64,000 nt of DNA from Fasciolopsis buskii (taxonomy: Eukaryota > Platyhelminthes > Trematoda > Plagiorchiida > Fasciolidae), in contig LUCM01007173.1 of the NCBI GenBank assembly GCA_008360955.1, forward strand, positions 120,950 to 184,949, given 5' to 3'. Of the stretch, positions 52,201 to 64,000 are shown piece after piece. The position numbers and the translations under genes were made by a program. Within the stretch, counting starts at the first letter, position 1; every line of letters starts with the position of its first letter. The notes under the pieces are model-generated. The model had not been told where the DNA came from. It made no database searches and saw nothing but the letters and a program-made list of their open reading frames with translations.

Positions 52201-55200
52201 ATCTTGGGAAAGTGGTTGACTTGTTTATTTGCTTTTCTAGGTGATTTGTCATGCCATGTTAACAGTCGAAATCATCCATATAATTAATAGTTTTTGTTGC
52301 TTGCCAGGTGCTGTTTTCGTCTGACGCAACTGGGTTCCGAATGAAAGTAATTCAACAAAGATTCTGCCCTAACGACAATAAAATGATGAATCGGATTTCT
52401 CCTTGAACTCGGTCTGGTGTGCACAACAGGTTTCATGTTTTATCTAATCCAATGAAGCAATGAGTTCATTTGTAATTTGGCCCCGAAAATGCTTGCATCA
52501 CGATGACTTACAAAGAATTCACAATCGCGGCACGGGTAATTCATCTTTCCAAAATGAATCAGTTTTTTCCGCATGCTCACCAATAATTTTTAACCTAATT
52601 AAACACACAAAACATCAAAGGGGAGCAGACTAAGTCATCTCGCTTCAAAAATACTACTCATCGAGAAGTTACTGAAAGGTACGTTTGACGAAAACCTTTG
52701 CTCACTCCCCTTTTTAACAATACCCCAACGTTATTAGCCTTTGATTTTTCGACAACGATGACTGAGGGTTACAGGTGATCTGACGGACGGTTGAATCTTT
52801 CCGACTAACCACCGAAAGCGCATAACAGCAATGTTGTGGAGACCCGAATAAGCAAAAATTACCAATTGCAACTGCACTAACCAAGCTTTCGTAGACCATA
52901 AATCCGGGCACTTTGACGCTCATGCAAGCTATTGAAGTGGAGTCAGCTTTTCTCGGGATTACGCATAGGCCACTGGCGGCCCAAGTCGAATAGCCACGAA
53001 AGCAATCCATATACTGTGAAAACTAATCAAATATCACTAATGATGACAAAGGTATGCATAAAGATTATCATTTAAACAGCCATTATACTGACGAACACAA
53101 AGTCTGGCATATCATTCATTTAGTTTGAAAATTAAACCCCCAAAAACATGGATTCTGCCACGTGAATAACATGTAATGTTTTTTTACATATGCTGCAGTC
53201 TATCTACTGCTTCAGAATTGTTTAGTTATTCAAATAACATCACTTAGATTAAAATCTTGCTTAATGACATTTGAAATGTATTCTCACTGTATACTAGGCT
53301 GGTACAAAGGACGCCGAATCTGGCTACGCGGTCCAGATCAACCAGGAAAATCTTGGGAATAAAAAAACAAGAGTTGTTAAATGCCATTGGGTTTGCAACT
53401 GCATACTGCCAGAGGACTGCCTTGTTCAACAACCCTTATTCATGGTCTCTCAATAACACAGCCAGTAACGGTTTAAAAATGTACTCTGGTTTTCGTTGCT
53501 ACCTCACAGCTTTAGCTACTCAGAAAAGAAAAAGTAAACTAGGAAATTATAATTAGAGCAACCATACGGGAAAGTGCAGCTGACTCCAACATTGAAATAT
53601 ATCACCTGTTATCTCTAATCATTGTTTAGATCTCGTAGACCCCAACTCGGCAGTAGAACCGGGCCTACAGGAGTCAGTTCACTGATCAAGTGAAAGAAAG
53701 CTCACTAACGTAAACAAGATTCACACCAATTCCAGCCTGGTTTCTCCACGCTGGATAAACCCAGTTCCCGCGGTTCTAAATTAGCTGGTTCACTGCAACC
53801 CACTAATTTCGAACACATATATCTGTCCCTAAATTCTACAACAGAAAAATAAACTTCTCTTCGGATTTCTTCTAAGGATTCTGTACTGAGTCTTTAGCGA
53901 TTGGGTTTTCCGGTTGCACTTTGGCTGACTAAAGAACAGGTAGTTCTAGTTTTTTAGTGCAATCTGATTATCTGTACAGGTACCTCGGATAATTTTGGTT
54001 CCCATGTTAATTATTTATCCCTTATTTGACGAGCTACTTGCAGTATGGTTCATCAAATCTCATCTCTAATCGAATCCCCAATCATGATGCTGAATTCTTG
54101 GGTTGTAGTTTATCCATAGCCACATTTTGACCAATCATTCTTCTGCCTGTCCTACTATTTGTTCATTTTTCCCGATGGAAGCAAAATTGCTGTCTGGTAG
54201 CGAAGGAAGCATAACCAAGGAACCACTTTGCCATAACTTACGGGATCACTAGGAACCCTCGGACTACTTCGAGAAGAATTGTTCAGAGATATGCCGTATG
54301 TAATATCATTTAATTTTTCCAGCTCCAATAATAGATTTCATGTCGCTTCAGATAAATGTACACGGAAGGTTTTTTTAACCACTTCCGGTCTGTGTAGACG
54401 TAGGCCCACCCATTCGTCCTGGCCTGAATTTTCACAAACTCCTTACGAGGAACACAAGGCAACAGTTTTCTATGCGTGATTTACTATCCGCAACTAAGTG
54501 ACGCATAAATTTACCGCCCGCATTTTCGGGAAAAAATGGTGGGCAGATTTTTCTGCAGACAACACAAACAAACAAACGAAGAAACACTCACAGTGAGTCT
54601 GTGCTGCTTGTCAAATTAGATGACTGAGTCTGGCAAGGGAAATAGAATCAATGAATTATTTAATCATTGAAAAACTATACCTTCCGTCAAAAAGTGGTTT
54701 CCGAAGACATTACTGTTATGAAGTCTATTGTGTAGGCAATCACTTACCTCGTCACTATCTAGCATAATTTGATTAATCCTATTCAAAATATTGTAAATAT
54801 TTTGCCGAATCAATACAACAGAAGTGAGTGGCAATAAGGTGTCCAAAGTGTAAACTTCCAATCCCAACATACACATTTCGACGACACTGACCGACAGTAC
54901 CCGTGCAAAGAAAGAACCGAGATAAAACGACAGTTCGTGCGACTGATCAGAAAATCTATCATCCCTTGAATGCTCTGCTCATGTCTGTTGTATTGTTTGC
55001 TTTTCCGGCAGTTCGGCTGTAGACAGTTGGGCAAGAAGCTTCAGTTAAAATTCTCACGTGTGGAACACCGTGAGTTGTAAGCTAGCCGATTCACTATTTC
55101 TTTGGTTCATCAATCATCTACCATTTCCTGTTCCTTCGATATTCAGAAAATGAATACTTTCCTGGGACTGCGAAGCATCTTATTTATCAGAAGCATATAC

Positions 55201-55770
55201 TTGTGTGAGTACGGTGAACAGTACCATGCATTATATGTACCAGATTGGATGCGAATACTGAGGGCTACCGAATGTTTTATACTATATTCCAATGACCGTT
55301 CACTTAAAGTGGTGTTTCCCCTTTGGTTATTCAGAAGCTATGATTTATAAAAAAAATAGCCTAGAAATACAATTTGAGGGACAACGATGAATCGGGGTAA
55401 ATCACAGTTCATGGCTAATGCTTTTAATGCAACCGAAGTGATGCTGTTCATCTGGCCAAATCCAATGTTAAAACTCATCTTTATTTGCAGTCTCAAGTAG
55501 TCGTGGTAAATTCACTGTTGCGCTGAAGTTAAAACTGCTATAGCGTCATCTGCATCTTCCTGATTTACAAGCGCCCATTCAATCGATAGTTGAGTGGTAG
55601 ATTTTCCCTAACACAATTTTGAAATCTGAATGGTTACGACTGCCTCTTCGTCGGCATTCGCTTAGTTAATCGATTTCCAGTCTGATTTTAAACGTTTGTG
55701 ATCCCGAAATATAGCATAAAAGCTGCACTTTGCTTTGGTTATTGTCTTCTTTGAGACAGGAGGGAACATC
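46221..55770. other. No supported gene; non-coding
   Basis: A 9.5-kb stretch with no recognisable element. The longest frames are 50841-51143 (-, 100 codons, with an open plus frame opposite), 51647-51922 (+, 91), 52714-53010 (-, 98) and 50390-50665 (+, 91). The 52007-52219 plus frame (ending VIHIYPTLQGSWESG) is protein-like, but its splice sites are poor. No repeat copy, tRNA or ribozyme core was seen. Confidence 0.4.
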
Positions 55771-55905
55771 ATTTTCAAGAAGAGGGTTGTGGTCAGCTGA
55801 AAACTGTCAAGTGGAGAATTTGATTGGCGGTTGGAAGATTTCAACCCGTAAACTTCAATTTGAAACACACGCTGCTGACTGTACAATTATCGGCAGTCAT
55901 TGGAA
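55771..55905 (-). mobile_element. tRNA-derived SINE, family A, copy 2 (decayed)
   Basis: The plus strand aligns with 38796-38925 in the same order. TTTTCAAGAAG with a GGG block is at 55772-55785. A CAAGTGG-GAA block follows at 55808-55818. Then GGCGGTTGGAAGATTTCAACC (55827-55846) holds the complement of a B box with three changes, and ACAATTATCG stands where copy 1 has ACAATCTTATCCG. The A box is no longer recognisable. It overlaps the first third of the 179-codon plus frame at 55730-56269, which makes that frame unlikely to be a gene. Confidence 0.5.
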
Positions 55906-56498
55906 GGCTTTCAGTCTTACTGCCACTTCGCGGTTATACATCGATCACCCACTTCCCACATTACAGTTATTCCTACCGTATGCGCAACCGAACCACCCCA
56001 GTGTGTTCACCATGGCATACAGCCAGTCAACCTGTGTGTTGCTTACTATTTTTGGCTTGACGAACCAGGCCTGCATCATCGGTCTTCATTCCCCCGTCTA
56101 TCATCCAATCCGAAAACTAACATTCTGCTCCCGTCTATCAAGTAAATGTGGTCCTGGGGGCGTGACTGAATTTTCTACCTCAAATTGTCAATCGACCAGG
56201 GAAAAAAGTTGCTCCTGGTCAATTACGTGGCCTTGCGCGACAAAGCTTATTGACTGGTTACAGATCTAACCTAACAGTCCATTAACCAGAGGTCAGCCAA
56301 GTTCATCATTCATGGGTTTGCACTGATCAGTCGGTGCCCTCAAACAGATGGATCGATCAGATTTGCTCCCCACAGCATAAAATAGTCAGTTAGACAGGGC
56401 TTACCGACCTATTGAATTTTGCTCAAGTGTTGCAGCTAGCAATCAACCAGAAATCAGCTTTAAATAATATACATTCAATGATCATCGTTTTTTCTAAG

Positions 56499-56950
56499 TG
56501 TGACAACCTCAGTAGAAGTATACGTTGTTGATCACATGGGTTACAGTGAAGACGATCCTGGACCGGCTAGACCGATTTCTATAGATAAAGTGGACGAAAT
56601 CACCACCGTATTTTCTGCCATGAACTTTATCGTGGCAAAAACACTGCAGGTTTTTTGGGCGAACGTACCCGTTCTGATTGTTTTCTTTGATTTAAATCAT
56701 GTATATTGGAACATAAAGCCGTTAGTCTAAATTCCTATTTAGCCACGGTATATTCCCCAAGAGTGATAGCACACTGGTGGTCAGCATAGCGGAATTAACT
56801 GTCTCGCTTGAGGATGCGCGACTAAAGGTCGTCAGACAGCCATCACGCTTGCTATTTTTAAGCCCGTTTGATCTCGGCAAAAGTGAGCACAGAAACAGCA
56901 TTGAAGTTACCTGGCGAGTGACGAGCAAAATTTCAGCGTCCAGTAGATGA
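56499..56950 (+). CDS. Two-exon open-frame candidate, unknown product
   Basis: A T-rich acceptor TTTTTTCTAAG ends at 56498. The frame then reads VTTSVEVYVVDHMGYSEDD and an acidic, mixed-composition stretch to a CAG/GTTTTT donor-like site at 56649/56650. A second acceptor-like TTCCCCAAG ends at 56761 and is in phase 0 with the first exon. It opens 62 codons (SDSTLVVSIAELTVSLEDAR at the start, WRVTSKISASSR at the end) and a TGA at 56948-56950. Composition is protein-like in both parts. Against it: the donor is weak, a 92-codon frame is open on the minus strand over the second exon, and no family is recognised. Confidence 0.22.
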
Positions 56951-59900
56951 GCCGCATGAAGATCATGGTAAGACACGAAAGGGAGCCAGAATAGCAACAT
57001 CAGTTGACTGCATTGTGTTGAACATTCAGAAGATGATCGCTACGGAACAAAGCATATTTCCAGTCCTAAACCTATTGCCAATCCTCTATGGAAAGAGCCA
57101 ACAGAGGCAAAATTTCCGTCATTTAAGATGCGGACTGGAAAAGTCTTATTTAGATGCGACTTGTCGTTTCGACTGGTCTAGCTTCGCCCAAAACGGGTTG
57201 TCTATCAGAACATTTGGAAGAGCCATTTGTGAAATAATCAGTGGAATGTATGCATATTGGAGTCATTTTGAATGCATCTGCAGGAGACTCCATCAAATGG
57301 AAATTATTTCAGCGGTGCATTCTTCGAATTGTCACCGGAATTAAGCGTAAGATTACAAGGTGAAGTTCAAAGTCATTGTAAGAACACAGAATCCATGTAG
57401 TCCACGGTAAATTTATTGTTTCAGAATCGTAACAACAAGCAGACTCTTGCATTTATTGTCTTCCGATTTAGGTAGTCACTAACTACAGAGATAACTATGG
57501 AGTTCCGTAAAAGACAGAACAAATAACGAAAACGCTAGCAAGTTATCTTTAATTTTTTAGCCATTTTCTAGATACCCTGCTGATTGATTAGTCCCTCTTT
57601 AACAGTTGTTCTTCACTTTAATTTAATAGTTCATATCCACTAGCTTATAGTCAGAGGGGCTGGTATGAAAATCCTAAACGTTTCAACCTCTGTGTGCCAT
57701 ACATTTATGCCTGCAACTATGACAAAACTTGTCACCAAATGTTTGGAGATCAATGCTTGGTTGTTTTTGCACCGAACATGTGGATCCGCGGTGGATACCC
57801 ATGTAAGTTGCACTGATCTGTCCCCAAATGTTTGGCCCCCCATTAAAATAAATTAGTGAGTAAATAGAGGATAATATTAGTTACTGCATGGTTTTATATG
57901 TTGAGCAAACTGCAATCCCGTCGAGTGAACGATAGCGGTGTCAGCTCTCAGTTTTCACCGTGAACCCACTTGCCAGCGGACAAAATCCCACAAACGTTCA
58001 CGCCATCTGTGAAGCGGCGTATTGATTTGCATCACTAACCGATTGTATAGCCGGTTTTGTACTTCATTATTTTGTCTCGCTGACTTGGATCTAAGGACTG
58101 TGAACAGTGGTGGGCTTTGGAAACACAGAAACGCCCTAAAGAGAGATTAACGTAAAATGAGTGATTTTAGCGCGAATACTGACTGTACTGCTTTCTACAC
58201 TATTGGATTTGGAAGCAAGACGGGACACAAATAAATTTGTATTTGACAATAAATGTAAAGCATTTTAAACGAATGGGAAATCTAAGGTATCCCATACCAT
58301 TTCTCCAGGTGTGTTTGATCACTCATTCTTTTAGTAATATTATCGTATCCGAAAATCGAATGGCTCTAGATCAGTTTTGCAAAAGAAACATTAAGATCCA
58401 GTTTAAGTATGTCAACTCGTGATGGGCAGCATCTGTGTTTGTCATTTCCTGGCCGGAAGACGCAAAACATCCCACCAGTCAATAAATCTTATACAAATTT
58501 GGGGATTAATTTTGAAATTCTCCAGTAAGTGCTGAGAATATTTTGCTTTTTTTCCTGCGTCTTTCTCATACCGACAAAAACGGATCTTACACAGCAGAAG
58601 ACCTAGTACAATGCGATAGTCAAATGAAGCACGAAAGGATCATAAATATTGAAAAAATTCACCCCACCGAATTTCGTCTTCCTTGTTACCATAAAGCAAA
58701 AGTGCGCCAATTAGGCTCTGCCAATTGGTTAACTATTGTGCAGACAACAACATAAAAACAAGCGTTTCACTGGCATCGTTTTCGCATCTTTTGCTCGATC
58801 AAAACTTCGTTGCGATGCTATCGCATGCCCTTCTAGGAAACAGTCGATCCATTGAAACCACCTGGATGCCTTCCATTCCTGAATATCTCAATGCTGGTAA
58901 TGGATTTTCGCTGTTCTATAACAAATGCAGTTGACGAGCAGACTAGCCATTTCCCATAAAACAACTGCTAAATTTCCTTAGTTGGATTAGGGTCAACTGT
59001 TTCCAGATAATTCGTGGAAAGCAGATAGTCGATAAATTTCAGTATCATAGTCTACTGCTGGAAATCCTAAGTTATTAGAATTCTAAATTGCGGTACAGCA
59101 TTCAGAACGCTTTCTAATCCCCGCAACACATTTGTCCTTGGCAAATATGATCAGAATAGAATCGAAAGACTTGGTACCAGTAAGTCGCTTATGGAAACCA
59201 TAGATACAATCTTTCCCCCTGAAAATACACGTGCCAGGTGTGGCCGAGTGAGAGGAGGACTCCATGACAAAGCTACGTTTGCTTCTCCAACGAACTTGCA
59301 TGTATTTCGACTTTACAGTAGGCCGGACTTTAAATAAATAGCATCTGCACCGTACCGAAGTTGCAAGTTGTACCAAGCACATGGTAACCACATGCAGCGA
59401 CATGTGCTAATGTTAAATCGGGAACATTTTTTATAAAGGTGTTTACGGTGTCCATAGGCTATCAGGTTTTTCCAGTTGAATTCGAAAGAGTAATATCAGG
59501 TTACGCAACATTTATAATTCTGTTGCCTCATAAATAAATGTAACAGTTCTCGTCTAAACAAAATGAATTGGAGTTTCCTGCAGCGATTTTCCCTGAAGAA
59601 TTCAGTGTATCGATGAAATTTGTAATTTGCAAGTAGAGGCCTTCCGAGGGCACGAGAGAAACCATCGTAGGTATCTGTTTTTTACTTGGTTTTGTCAAAT
59701 TTATTCTCAGATAAACCGCAACAAAATTTTGGTAAGAGCATTGTCCAGTACCTATAGAGAGTCGATGATTCATACAACTAATTTTACATACGGAATCGCG
59801 TTTTCTTCCAACCCCACAAATCTCGCTGATAGTCAAAAATGAATATATACCAGTTTTAAGCTTTGTTTGACTCTAGTTTTTCCTGTTATTTGGCATCCAG

Positions 59901-60335
59901 ATCTCTACGAATGAGGTGATAATTTTGGTTGGGCATCCAAATAGGCTTCTGTGATGTTCGCTAGTGGAAGAATTGGTCCGAAGTTTTCCCCAGATTGTCC
60001 AGTCTCACTCCGTGGCACTGAAACCTACGAAGTCCCTTCCTACGCATCCGTTTGCTCAGTCTGCTTCACAGGGATCAACATTAATGTTCGGCAGTCGGCT
60101 GCTACCCCGAATGGTTTAATTTCATTCCAAAATGTTTGCACTTCGCCAAAATCTTTACTAGCCTACGCCTGCCGACCCGCTGCTAAACTCTATGCAGTGC
60201 GCTCCATCCCGACTAGAATTAAAATACAGCTTTAGGCTGAGAAACCATCGGCCGTGAGAGTCCAATAATGTACCACAGAAGACTCATGAACGTCACTGTC
60301 AGTGGAATAGTCCAAATTGTGAACTTCCCCCCTTT
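56951..60335. other. No supported gene; non-coding
   Basis: The largest frames are 57015-57344 (+, 109 codons), 59083-59403 (-, 106), 59528-59836 (-, 102) and 59951-60235 (+, 94). Opposite the second, 59071-59337 is stop-free on the plus strand for 88 codons (it includes ENTRARCGRVRGGLHDKATF) without an ATG near its start. No domain is recognised in any of them, and both strands being open argues against a real exon. Confidence 0.4.
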
Positions 60336-60442
60336 GCCTAATGGCTCAGACACTGTAGTTTGCAGCTCGCCTCGGGTTGGGATCCTAGGAAACGTCAATA
60401 CTCACTACTGAACATTGAAAATCCGTGTGATACTTCCAAAGT
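60336..60442 (+). mobile_element. tRNA-headed SINE with hammerhead remnant, family B copy 2 (decayed)
   Basis: A box-like TGGCTCAGACA (60342-60352, one mismatch) and B box-like GGTTGGGATCC (60375-60385, two mismatches) are spaced like a tRNA head. CTCGCCTCGGGTT matches the family B copy at 46.1 kb. GGAAACGTCAATACTCACTACTGA (60388-60411) aligns with the stretch leading into the ribozyme there. After CTGA the stem II hairpin is deleted: the sequence goes from ACAT straight to TGAAAA, then GTGTGATAC, in which GTGA could still pair with the upstream TCAC. The ribozyme is therefore broken. Confidence 0.5.
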
Positions 60443-61764
60443 TTCCTACCGGGGAGCTGAGCCTCTGTTTCCCAATGATTAACAGCATTATTGTGCTATC
60501 AGAGACAAAATAGCGCTACCAATTTACATCGTATTTACACATAGGCAGTTGTTTGACCGGAATAGCCAGTTCATTGATCGGGGTAAATAGACCACCCATT
60601 CAACTATGTTGTTCTTTTCATAAACTCAGCCTACTAGGTAAAATAACATGACCAGTGTTTTCAACCCAGATGGTTTACTTCGGGCCATTAATTAGATAGG
60701 GTCGCCAAAGCAGTATCTATTGAGTTTGTTTCAGTAAAAGCTTGATCGTATCTAGTTTTTCGCGAATTGGTACATAGCGTAAAAGTCGGAAAATCGGCTT
60801 TTAACCTTGAAGCAACTTTCTTGTGGCGGTCTATACAAAGGTTAATCCATCCCCAAAAAATGGTGGATATTCAGGAAAGTATAAGCAGATTTGATGATTA
60901 AGAGTAGTTAGTTTTACGGAGCTTTGCGTTCAGCTTTGATAATTCACTAAATTGACGGCAGTGATGGAGTTTTCCAGTCTAAATAAAAAACTACCTCTGC
61001 CAGATTAGCCCCACAAGGTCACATACACCGAATGACTACGTAAGTTCTTCTCCCGTTTCACATTGGCATCCCTGTTTGATTCCGTCCCTTCAGTTATTGC
61101 CGAAGTGAAGATAGCATTATCGTCCAAGGGACTCCCATCAGATTTTACCCTGGATCATCCTCTGCCACCACGTGAAAGCAGTAACAGTATAGGAAACGGA
61201 AGTCGGACCTTATTTTGCCATAAGACATTTCCGTCGTCGTCTTCCGTGCATTTGTTTCATCTCATACTTCACAACGATATAAATTTTGTCACCCGTGAAC
61301 GAAGAAGAGCTATTATTAACCAAGGACAGTTTTCTTCGGCCCGTTGGTAAAACACCAGTTCGTCGATTCAGACAACCTCAGAAATTGTGTCTAAATTTAT
61401 AATCTGTTTACAATCTGGTGCTCCAGTTGCAGTCAACCAGTCCTAGACTAAACAACCACCAAATGCGTTGCACCCGAAAGTGGGCTTATGATGGAAACAA
61501 CTTCCTTCCCCACACCTATCTGATATATGTGAACTCTGCAGGAACGTCATGTTTGTAATCCTTTTTATCTTCGCATTCCTATCTAACTGAAATTGAGCTG
61601 ACTAAACAAAGCAATTTTATGATTATAGGGTGTACTTCAGCGTGCTAATGTAAATCCTGTGTTTCAGTAAAATTTTAACTATCCAATGAGCATGAAATGC
61701 TTCCTCGAGTATTTTATACTTATTCTTTTCACATCCCTTATTAGTTAGATCAGCAGTGTACTAT
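60443..61764. other. No supported gene; non-coding
   Basis: One 95-codon plus frame (61063-61350, starting ASLFDSVPSVIAEVK) has protein-like composition, but no domain was recognised and no clear splice pair was found. Otherwise nothing is seen. Confidence 0.4.
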
Positions 61765-61885
61765 ATTTTTTCGAAAGTAAACCGCGGCAAACAAAGGGGA
61801 ATTAGACCGGCGGTGGGAGGACTCGAACCTGGACTTTCAGGCCCAAACGCCGCGACGTTACCGTCCTGATCACCACCGGTTGAAG
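61765..61885 (-). mobile_element. tRNA-derived SINE, family A-related, copy 3
   Basis: This is the cleanest tRNA-like head in the window. On the minus strand the B box GGTTCGAGTCC (61830-61820) is perfect, and the outer sequences ACCGGTGGTG and CACCGCCGGT pair over ten bases like an extended acceptor stem. The A-box region TGGTGATCAGGACGG (61875-61861) carries extra bases compared with the consensus. The tail (CCGGTCTAATTCCCC, then GAAAAAATATAGTAC) resembles copy 1 (CCGGTCAACTTCCCC, GAAAAAATATTCTAC), though the part between is shorter and differs, so it may be a subfamily. A decayed tRNA gene is the alternative, but the shared tail favours a SINE. Confidence 0.6.
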
Positions 61886-63274
61886 TGCACGGTCTTTTTA
61901 TAATTAGCGTCACTTACGTGCGCGTAGGGGCTATCCTTCGAGTCTATTGGTAAAACGTAAGGCCATTGAATGAATGTCGGTGAAAAATGGTTGCGAATGT
62001 TTTACTCCTAGAGCATACTAGAATTATGAGGTCAGATTCTCGAAGGTTTCTATTGCAGATAAATTTGGCATTATTGAAATGGTTTGAAGTTCCTGTTTTA
62101 TACCGAATAAATTCGGCTTACATAAGAAGTTTTTCCACCGCTTGTGCAACAGAAATATTGACCTGAATTGCAAATTAAGCCCACAAACAATCCAATGCAA
62201 CTTTACCGTGCTGTTCCAGGTGGCATACACGAACGGATTCCAATAGTGTTCATTTGATCACGCCTGTAGTTTGTCTATCAGTGAAGCTGACCGTTGCACG
62301 GAGCGGTCTGATCAGCTGATGTTTGGGCCAGCTTGGCAAGCTATATTGTATATGCAACAAGACGCCCAAGTGTACTTAACGTGGTTCTCACTTCTGTCCG
62401 AGGGATGATTGATGAAGTCATTTGTCTCGTCGGTTAAACTTCACTAGCATGATTTCGATAGAGGGAATCGACTTTGGTATATTGGACATGTTCCAAATTT
62501 TAGCCTAGATGGTTAAATGTAGTGCTTTTTATCAACAGAATACTACAAAATGTGGCAATCATTGAAATATCTGCGTCAAAGTTACTGAGGCACTTATTTG
62601 GAAAAATACTAGCTTGCTTAATTAAACATAAGTCCGTTGCTAACAAGAGAAAGCAAACACCATACTGGGTTGAAACCAACGATCTCAAGTTCCTAGGTTA
62701 TTGTTCCTCTTGTTGAAAAGGTTACTGAGGTTTAGTATTCAATAATTTTAGTGAACTGAATACAAATAACTGGGAACCTGACAACAAAAAACAACACCCG
62801 CAAAAGAAATTCATGATGCTTCTTTTAAAGCTAAATTAAAAAATATTATTTAGTCGTTGGCTACGGGTTATCCATTCAATACAACTGTTACAAATGCAAA
62901 AATTGCGAAATGATGCATATCGTTTGCAACGGGTTCATATTATAGAGCCGACCAGCAACTAGTTCTATCAGTGTGCACTAGAAATCCATCCGGAAGAAGA
63001 CATTTAATATGCAAAATTGTACACCTGTTTTTCAGCATGCAAAGGATTTGTCTTCCTTGGATATCTATGAAACAGCATTGATGACTGGCCTTCAAAAGGT
63101 TTTAGATCATGAGCCGCTGCTGACAAGCAAACGGATAAAAACAAATAAACAAACAAAAAGGAAAAACATCTGGAAAGTTTTGCACACACTTTTGCTTCTG
63201 TCATCAGCCTCCATCTTATCGATTGCCCTTCAGGATCCGCGGTTCTTCACTGAACTCTGCAGCACTGCGAGTGG
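61886..63274. other. No supported gene; non-coding
   Basis: Only frames of about 60-92 codons occur, overlapping on opposite strands (62500-62688 with 62522-62716; 63004-63204 with 63009-63287). No motif, splice pair or repeat is recognised. Confidence 0.45.
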
Positions 63275-63330
63275 GTGGCTTACCTGAGGGAATCGACCTC
63301 AGGCCTTTGAGTAAGTGCCTAGGTGGCCAT
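63275..63330 (-). repeat. tRNA-like T arm, possible SINE head
   Basis: A perfect inverted repeat CCTGAGG/CCTCAGG (63283-63289 and 63297-63303) encloses a 7-base loop. On the minus strand it reads GAGGTCGATTCCCTC, close to a B box with one T missing. TGGCCACCTAGGC about 20 bases upstream on the minus strand could be an A box. It does not align with families A or B beyond that. It may be a decayed tRNA-derived element or a chance hairpin. Confidence 0.3.
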
Positions 63331-64000
63331 AAGAGCTGTTGAAAAAATTGAGACCATCGACCAACTGCTCAGTTCATACGCCTGGCGAACGAGGTTAGCA
63401 AACTTCGGAAAGAATATAATTCGCATAACGCCCGTGGTTGATTTGGAATCAAAGTTGTACCTTTCACCCCAAGCTAGCTATCCAAGATCATTCAACCCGG
63501 TGGACAGCGGCGTGCATGCGTTTTCGTCCTTCACTTCACGAGGGGCAATTTTGTCAGAAAGAGTCAGTAAGTGAAACATCCTTGGCAGTACCCATTTGAG
63601 AACATGATCGTCTGAGTGCACTTTGACAAGATTTCGCAATCAACATGGTTTGAAACAAAAAACCACTCACTACCATGGACACCAGGCATAAGATGAACAA
63701 ACGTTAGATGTAGGGCTTTCAAAAAATATATTTTTTCTGCCAAGGAACAAGTAATACAATGCACATAAGAAGAGGGATACTTGGAACGTTGGCCCAACTG
63801 CCCTTATTACGCTTTCATTACGTTATCCAGTCCCCAAAACATCGACTCCACCCGCTTTAGAAATACGGGCTTTGCTTAAATAATATTCTTTATGCACCTG
63901 GATTTCAAATCCAAACTGATACCAGACGAAATTTCGCAAACACTTTTTAGGAAGAAAAATCATTCCTTAAAGGCACAAATTTCGAGATGGCTAAAATATG
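63331..64000. other. No supported gene; non-coding
   Basis: An 83-codon plus frame (63323-63574) and a 77-codon minus frame (63564-63797) are open, with no motif. Nothing else is seen up to the window end. Confidence 0.45.

Noticed and set aside
55730..56269. 179-codon plus-strand open frame, second longest ATG-started frame on the plus strand or close to it
   Set aside because: Its first third runs antisense through a SINE copy (55771-55905), and the rest has no recognisable domain.
1..64000. Bacterial or phage origin, CRISPR array, rRNA, functional tRNA or spliced-leader RNA gene
   Set aside because: No dense long reading frames, no regularly spaced repeats, and no recognisable rRNA, complete tRNA or known flatworm spliced-leader sequence.

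Overview
The window looks like gene-poor, AT-rich metazoan DNA, most likely from a flatworm (fluke or tapeworm). No reading frame is long enough to be an unbroken gene, there is no operon-like packing or ribosome-binding context, and the only clearly recognisable sequences are decayed transposable elements. The flatworm assignment rests on two things. One is a non-LTR retrotransposon relic whose reverse-transcriptase and C-terminal motifs match a LINE type I know from trematode and tapeworm genomes. The other is a tRNA-headed short repeat carrying a hammerhead-ribozyme fold, the layout known from the schistosome Sm-alpha repeats. Both were recognised by eye, without a database search.

Layout. 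0-14 kb holds a long minus-strand open frame with a GDFN motif (possible LINE endonuclease relic, 2.6-3.4 kb) and one exon-like segment at 6.6 kb. 14-22 kb holds two more exon-like minus-strand segments (14.4 and 21.4 kb). 22.5-30 kb holds two direct copies of a ~167-bp repeat whose centre is a hairpin followed by GAAACGTTGG, as in Penelope-like element ends, then a short VYIGET (GIY-YIG-like) relic and a strong G-quadruplex motif. 38-42 kb holds an AT microsatellite, a Penelope-end-like hairpin, a tRNA-derived SINE and the best-supported coding relic, a degenerate LINE on the minus strand (40.6-41.8 kb).

At 46.1 kb lies the most interesting element: a tRNA-like pol III promoter (A and B boxes) followed 21 bases later by a compact type I hammerhead with a perfect 6-bp stem I, intact CTGATGA and GAAA core strands and a very short stem III. 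A decayed sister copy without the stem II hairpin lies at 60.3-60.4 kb. 55-64 kb also holds two more minus-strand copies of the other SINE family, a two-exon open-frame candidate at 56.5-56.95 kb and a tRNA-like arm at 63.3 kb.

No conserved cellular protein, rRNA, functional tRNA, spliced-leader RNA or CRISPR array was recognised. The exon-like calls rest only on open frame plus splice-site consensus and are weak. Most of the window is best read as intergenic or intronic DNA built from old repeats.
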